From Lactobacillus delbrueckii (GTDB taxonomy: Bacteria > Bacillota > Bacilli > Lactobacillales > Lactobacillaceae): 9,581 nucleotides of DNA. The notes under the pieces are model-generated. The model saw nothing but the letters and a program-made list of their open reading frames with translations, ran no database searches and was not told the DNA's origin. Positions 5,683-9,581 of this stretch are shown piece after piece. Every line of letters begins with the position of its first letter. The first letter of the stretch is position 1. The DNA lies in the NCBI GenBank assembly GCA_004556255.1, contig SFHY01000037.1, forward strand, positions 1-9,581, given 5' to 3'. The position numbers and the translations under genes were made by a program.

Positions 5683-6576
5683 ATGAAGCTGTATGACTTA
5701 AAAGCGCAAGGACTTGATTTGCAAGAAAACATTCCTTTGAGCCGCTATACTTTTACCCAAACCGGGGGACCGGCTGAATACCTGGCTTTCCCCAAGAATT
5801 TGGCAGAATTAAAAGAACTCTTGGCCGCGGCCAAGGAAGAGCAATTGCCGGTTACGGTGATCGGCAACGCGTCCAACTTGATTATCCGCGACAAGGGGAT
5901 CAAGGGCCTGGTGATCATTTTAACGGAAATGAAAGAGATCAAGGTTGAAGCTGACAAGGTCCACGCCCAAGCCGGGGCCAGAATCATCGATACTTCCTTC
6001 GCGGCTGGGGAAGCCGGCCTGTCCGGCCTGGAATTTGCCGCGGGCATCCCTGGCTCAGTCGGCGGGGCGGTCTTCATGAATGCCGGGGCTTACGGCGGTG
6101 AAACCAAAGACTGCCTGGAAAGCGCCACGGTCGTCACCAGAGACGGTGAGGTCAAGACCTACACGAACGCCGAGCTGCATTTTTCCTACCGGCATTCCCT
6201 TTTGCAGGAAAATGACGAGATCGTCATCGCGGCAACCTTTGCCTTAAAGGCCGGTGACAAGGCAACTATTTTGGACCAGATGAACTACTTGAACGCGCTC
6301 AGAAGCTACAAGCAGCCCCTGGAATACCCGTCCTGCGGTTCAGTCTTCAAGCGGCCGACCGGCCACTTTGTCGGCCCGATGATCATCAAGGCCGGCCTGC
6401 AGGGCAAGCAGATCGGCGGGGCCCAGGTGTCAACCAAGCACGCTGGCTTTATTGTCAACAAGGGTGGGGCCACGGCAACCGACTACCTCAATTTGATCCA
6501 CTATATCCAAAAGACGATCAAGGAAAAGGATGGGATTGCTTTGCAGACGGAAGTCCGCATAATTGGCGAAGAATAA
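5683..6576 (+). CDS. murB: UDP-N-acetylenolpyruvoylglucosamine reductase
   Basis: An FAD-containing cytoplasmic enzyme that reduces UDP-GlcNAc-enolpyruvate with NADPH to UDP-MurNAc, the second committed step of peptidoglycan synthesis. The 297 residues fit the short (type II) Gram-positive form. The FAD-binding part shows TQTGGPAEYLAFP (25-37), GNASNLIIRDKGIKG (61-75) and LSGLEFAAGIPGSVGGAVFMNAGAYGGE (113-140). The active-site region has SYRHSLL (168-174), CGSVFKRP with the proton-donor Ser S220, and LQTEVRIIG with the conserved Glu E290. AGAGGAGG lies 9 bases upstream of the ATG, supporting the start. It heads the series leading into potABCD, with a 40-base gap to potA lacking any terminator, so read-through into the transporter is likely. 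Confidence 0.97.
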   Translation: MKLYDLKAQGLDLQENIPLSRYTFTQTGGPAEYLAFPKNLAELKELLAAAKEEQLPVTVIGNASNLIIRDKGIKGLVIILTEMKEIKVEADKVHAQAGARIIDTSFAAGEAGLSGLEFAAGIPGSVGGAVFMNAGAYGGETKDCLESATVVTRDGEVKTYTNAELHFSYRHSLLQENDEIVIAATFALKAGDKATILDQMNYLNALRSYKQPLEYPSCGSVFKRPTGHFVGPMIIKAGLQGKQIGGAQVSTKHAGFIVNKGGATATDYLNLIHYIQKTIKEKDGIALQTEVRIIGEE

Positions 6577-6616
6577 TGGCTTAGGATTAAGAGAAAAAGA
6601 AAAATGGGAACAGCAA

Positions 6617-7705
6617 ATGGAAATTATTAAGTTAGATCACATCACCAAGCAGTATGATGATGGCTTTGTAGCCTTGAAGGACATCAACCTTGAGCTTGAG
6701 TCCGGCAAGTTCTACTCTTTGCTGGGGCCATCAGGCTCGGGTAAAACAACGATTTTGCGGATCATTGCCGGCTTTACGGAAGCGTCAGCTGGCAAGGTTT
6801 ATTTTGACGGCCAGGACATCACCAATCTTGACGCCTCAAAACGGCATATCAATACGGTTTTTCAGAATTACGCTCTTTTTCCGCATTTGAATGTCTATGA
6901 AAATGTTGCTTTTGCCTTGAAACTGCGCCGGCGGCCGGAAAGCGAAATCCTGGAGAAGGTCAAGGATGCCCTCCACACCGTCCGCCTGGACGGCTACGCC
7001 AACCGGGAAATTTCCGAACTCTCCGGGGGCCAGCAGCAGCGGGTGGCGATCGCCCGGGCGATCATCAATGAACCTAAGGTGCTGCTTTTGGATGAATGCC
7101 TGTCAGCTTTGGACAAGCGCTTGCGAAAAGAAATGCAGTTTGAACTCCGGGCCATCCAGAAGAAGCTGGGCATCACTTTTATTTTTGTCACCCACGACCA
7201 GGAAGAAGCCCTGGCCATGAGTGACGAGATTTTTGTCTTAAACGACGGGGAGATCCAGCAGAGCGGGTCACCGGTAGACATTTACGATGAGCCGGTCAAC
7301 GACTTTGTTGCCCGCTTTATCGGGGACTCCAACATTTTGTCCGGCCGGATGATCCGGGACTTTGCCGTGGAATTTGCCGGCAAGGACTTTGAATGTGCTG
7401 ACGCCGGGATCACCCCGGGAGAAAAAGTCGAAGTCGTTTTGCGGCCAGAAGATTTGGATATTACGGCTCCAGCTGCTGGCAAGCTCCTGGTGACGGTGCA
7501 GAGCCAGCTTTTCCTGGGCGACCACTTTGAAATCAAGGCCATCGGCCAGGACGGCTTTGAATGGCTGATCCATTCCACCAACGGGGTCCAGATCGGCCAG
7601 GAAGTTGGCATCTTCTTTGACCCGGAAGACATCCACGTCATGCGGCTGGGCGAAACCGAAGAAGAATTTGACGCCCGCCTGGAAACTTATGAAGGTGAGG
7701 ACTAG
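6617..7705 (+). CDS. potA: Spermidine/putrescine ABC transporter ATP-binding protein
   Basis: The ATPase that drives polyamine import through PotB-PotC. With 362 residues from ATG 6617 it has the nucleotide-binding domain at about 1-235 and a regulatory TOBE-type domain at about 240-345. Motifs are Walker A GPSGSGKTT (37-45), Q-loop Q83, signature LSGGQQQR (135-142), Walker B VLLLDE (155-160), D-loop SALD, and the H-loop in VTHDQEEALAMSD (H193). The residue after the Walker B Glu is Cys (DECLSALD) instead of the frequent Pro, a conservative change at a non-catalytic position. A TTG at 6563 extends the frame by 18 residues overlapping murB's end, but homologues begin at MEIIKLDHITKQY, so I prefer 6617 despite its weak ribosome binding site. 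It lies 2 bases before potB. Confidence 0.95.
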   Translation: MEIIKLDHITKQYDDGFVALKDINLELESGKFYSLLGPSGSGKTTILRIIAGFTEASAGKVYFDGQDITNLDASKRHINTVFQNYALFPHLNVYENVAFALKLRRRPESEILEKVKDALHTVRLDGYANREISELSGGQQQRVAIARAIINEPKVLLLDECLSALDKRLRKEMQFELRAIQKKLGITFIFVTHDQEEALAMSDEIFVLNDGEIQQSGSPVDIYDEPVNDFVARFIGDSNILSGRMIRDFAVEFAGKDFECADAGITPGEKVEVVLRPEDLDITAPAAGKLLVTVQSQLFLGDHFEIKAIGQDGFEWLIHSTNGVQIGQEVGIFFDPEDIHVMRLGETEEEFDARLETYEGED

Positions 7706-7707
7706 CC

Positions 7708-8520
7708 ATGAAAAAGAACCGGCTTTTATTTCTTTTGCCTTACCTGCTGTGGATCGGCCTCTTCGTCATCGCCCCCCTGGTCTTGATTCTGGGCTATTCA
7801 CTGACTGATGCCCACAGTCATTTGACCCTGCAAAACTTCGCTGCCTTTTTCTCTGGCGGCACCTTTTTGCGGATGATGGCCAATTCCTTTTGGTATGCCC
7901 TCTTGATCACCTTTTTCTGCCTGCTGGTCTCTTATCCGGCAGCCCTGGTTTTGACCAGGCTGAAAAACCAGCAGTTCTGGCTGATGCTGATCATTTTGCC
8001 GACCTGGATCAACCTTTTGCTCAAGGCTTACGCCTTTATCGGGATTTTTTCCCGGAGCGGGATGGTCAACCAGTTCCTGGGCCTCTTCGGCATCGGCCCG
8101 GTTGGGATCATGTTTACCGACTTCGCCTTTATTTTTGTGGCGACTTATATCGAAATTCCCTTCATGGTCATGCCCATCTACAACTCGCTGAAGGAAATTG
8201 ACCCGGCTCTTTTAAGTGCCAGCTCAGACCTGGGGGCCAGCTTCTGGCAGACCTTCCGCTACGTGATCTGGCCCTTGTCCTGGCCAGGCGTTGAATCGGG
8301 CATCCAGGCCATCTTCATCCCGTCTCTGTCCCTCTTCATGCTGACCCGCTTGATCGGGGGTAACCGGGTGATCACCCTGGGGACGGCGGTTGAAGAGTAT
8401 TTCTTGACGACGATGAACTGGAATATGGGGGCAACGATCGGGGTTATCCTGATCGCCTTGATGTCGATTGTAATGCTGCTGACTTCACGCAAGCAGCACA
8501 AGAAGGAAATTGAATTATGA
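7708..8520 (+). CDS. potB: Spermidine/putrescine ABC transporter permease PotB
   Basis: One of two integral membrane subunits forming the polyamine channel. The 270 residues show about six hydrophobic spans near 8-30, 60-82, 90-113, 133-157, 196-214 and 239-259. Between the fourth and fifth is the EAA-type cytoplasmic loop, LLSASSDLGASFWQTFRYVIWPL (about 168-190), which docks on PotA; the first positions read SAS rather than EAA, but the DLGA core and the closing Pro-Leu are present. It begins 2 bases after the potA stop with GGTGAGGA as ribosome binding site, and its TGA overlaps the potC ATG (ATGA). Distinction from PotC rests on order and on similarity to the PotB/HydroxyMP-type N-terminus. 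Confidence 0.94.
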   Translation: MKKNRLLFLLPYLLWIGLFVIAPLVLILGYSLTDAHSHLTLQNFAAFFSGGTFLRMMANSFWYALLITFFCLLVSYPAALVLTRLKNQQFWLMLIILPTWINLLLKAYAFIGIFSRSGMVNQFLGLFGIGPVGIMFTDFAFIFVATYIEIPFMVMPIYNSLKEIDPALLSASSDLGASFWQTFRYVIWPLSWPGVESGIQAIFIPSLSLFMLTRLIGGNRVITLGTAVEEYFLTTMNWNMGATIGVILIALMSIVMLLTSRKQHKKEIEL

Positions 8521-9320
8521 AAAAGACCATTTGGGGCAGGGTATACTTTGGCCTGGTGCTGCTGATCCTCTACCTGCCGATTTTCTACCTGATCTACTTT
8601 TCTTTCTCCAGCGGTTCCAGCATGGACCACTTCCGCCATTTTACCTGGGAGCACTACCAGACCTTGTTTGCTGACAAGCGCCTTTTGGCTATCTTGCTGG
8701 AGACGATCATGCTGGCCCTTTTGTCCAGCCTGGCGGCAACCGTCCTGGGGACTTTTGGGGCCATTGCCATCCAGCGCAGCAAGGAGGCCTCCCGCAATCT
8801 TTTGCTGTCTTTGAACAATATCTTGATCGTGTCACCCGACGTTATTATCGGGGCCAGCTTCTTGATTCTTTTTACCTCCCTGGGCTTCAGCCTGGGCTTT
8901 GCCTCCGTCTTGCTCAGCCACATCGCCTTTTCGGTGCCGATCGTGGTCTTGATGGTCCTGCCTAAGCTGAAGGAAATGGACAACTCCCTGGTCGACGCGG
9001 CCCGGGACCTGGGGGCTAACAACTACCAGGTCTTCAGCCAGGTCCTCCTGCCGGCCCTTACGCCGGGGATCCTGTCAGGTTTCTTCATGGCCCTAACTTA
9101 CTCTTTGGACGACTTCGCGGTTACCTTCTTCGTGACCGGGAACGGCTTTACCACCTTGTCCGTTGAAATCTATTCCCGGGCCCGGCAGGGGATCGACCTG
9201 GAAGTGAATGCTTTAAGCACAATCATCTTCTTCTTTGTCCTCCTTTTGGTCGGGGTCTACTACGTCTTGACCAAGCGGCAGGGCAAGAAGGCCAATAAGC
9301 TGGGAGGGCTGCTGCGATGA
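8517..9320 (+). CDS. potC: Spermidine/putrescine ABC transporter permease PotC
   Basis: The second permease subunit, partner of PotB in the polyamine importer. The 267 residues have hydrophobic spans near 10-30, 58-84, 99-121, 128-149, 181-201 and 232-251. The EAA loop is LVDAARDLGANNYQVFSQVLLPAL (158-181), a canonical AARDLGA. The following YSLDDFAVTFFVTG (195-208) and TTLSVEIYSRARQGID (212-227) are typical PotC sequences. The start codon overlaps the potB stop and its own TGA overlaps the potD ATG, so translation of B, C and D is probably coupled. A basic C-terminal tail (TKRQGKKANK) would lie in the cytoplasm. Confidence 0.95.
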   Translation: MKKTIWGRVYFGLVLLILYLPIFYLIYFSFSSGSSMDHFRHFTWEHYQTLFADKRLLAILLETIMLALLSSLAATVLGTFGAIAIQRSKEASRNLLLSLNNILIVSPDVIIGASFLILFTSLGFSLGFASVLLSHIAFSVPIVVLMVLPKLKEMDNSLVDAARDLGANNYQVFSQVLLPALTPGILSGFFMALTYSLDDFAVTFFVTGNGFTTLSVEIYSRARQGIDLEVNALSTIIFFFVLLLVGVYYVLTKRQGKKANKLGGLLR

Positions 9321-9581
9321 AAAAAATCCTCTCCGCGGCCCTGGCCATCCTTTTGGTCAGCTTTGGCCTTTACTTGGGAGCCCAGCAGCTGGACAGCTCC
9401 AGCGGCGGCTCGGCCTCAAGCAAGAAAGACTTGATTATTTACAACTGGGGCGACTATATTGACCCGGACCTGATCACCAAGTTTGAAAAGCAGACCGGCT
9501 ACCATGTCATCTATGAGACTTTTGACTCCAACGAAGCCATGTACAACAAGATCAAGCAGGGCGGGACAGCATACGATTTAG
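9317..9581 (+). CDS. potD: Spermidine/putrescine-binding protein PotD, N-terminal part (runs off the right edge)
   Basis: The extracytoplasmic polyamine receptor of the transporter; only the first 88 residues are present. A hydrophobic N-terminal segment (residues 4-21, after MKK) is followed by a Ser/Gly-rich linker (27-35) and then the conserved start of the mature domain, LIIYNWGDYIDPDLITKFEK (39-58), whose NWGDYI is the PotD hallmark. ETFDSNEAMYNKIKQG follows as in family members. No Cys occurs in the visible part, so no lipobox is available; the protein is probably held by an uncleaved signal anchor or released by signal peptidase I. The ATG overlaps the potC stop (ATGA), with GGGAGG 8 bases upstream as ribosome binding site. 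Confidence 0.93.
   Translation, partial: MKKILSAALAILLVSFGLYLGAQQLDSSSGGSASSKKDLIIYNWGDYIDPDLITKFEKQTGYHVIYETFDSNEAMYNKIKQGGTAYDL

Noticed and set aside
6563..6616. TTG start for potA at 6563
   Set aside because: It overlaps the murB end and adds residues absent from the family N-terminus.
1..9581. CRISPR arrays, tRNA or rRNA genes, insertion sequences, prophage or defence genes
   Set aside because: I looked for repeats with spacers, cloverleaf patterns, transposase motifs and toxin-antitoxin pairs and saw none.

Overview
The window from about position 719 to the end looks like a low-to-mid-GC Firmicute chromosome with strong G/C preference at third codon positions. Gene content, order and protein sequences fit a Lactobacillus of the L. 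delbrueckii type. This is recognition from memory, not a database match. Nearly all of it is compact housekeeping DNA: ung-pta-tsaE, murB-potABCD, a HAD phosphatase and a DnaQ-like exonuclease.

Layout. (1) 1-736, minus strand: an internal piece of an oligopeptide-type ABC substrate-binding protein. It runs off the left edge and stops abruptly without a start codon. (2) 719-1192, plus strand: a GNAT acetyltransferase that has lost its N-terminus at the same point. The two broken genes meet head to head within about 20 bases, so this is either a real rearrangement or, more likely, an assembly join between two organisms. (3) 1149-2599, minus strand: a translationally coupled pair, a Cof-type HAD phosphatase followed by a small beta-rich protein of possible tubby/LURP-one type. 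A candidate terminator for this pair lies inside the GNAT coding region. The phosphatase Shine-Dalgarno can pair with a perfect 9-base complement upstream. (4) 2761-4950, plus strand: ung, pta and tsaE (DNA repair, acetate/ATP metabolism, tRNA t6A synthesis) in tight succession, ending at a strong bidirectional hairpin terminator. (5) 5025-5561, minus strand: a DEDDh exonuclease ending on the same hairpin. (6) 5683-9581, plus strand: murB followed by potA, potB, potC and the 5' part of potD, with 2-base or 4-base junctions inside the pot genes.

How it works together. PotA (ATPase), PotB and PotC (permeases) and PotD (binding protein) form a spermidine/putrescine importer. MurB, which makes UDP-MurNAc for peptidoglycan, lies immediately upstream, an arrangement also known in other Firmicutes.

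I found no convincing undescribed multi-gene system. The items most worth checking are the junction near 719-736, the Shine-Dalgarno-sequestering hairpin at 2605-2648, the terminator inside the GNAT gene, and the absence of a lipobox in PotD. No stretch longer than 300 bases lacks a gene.
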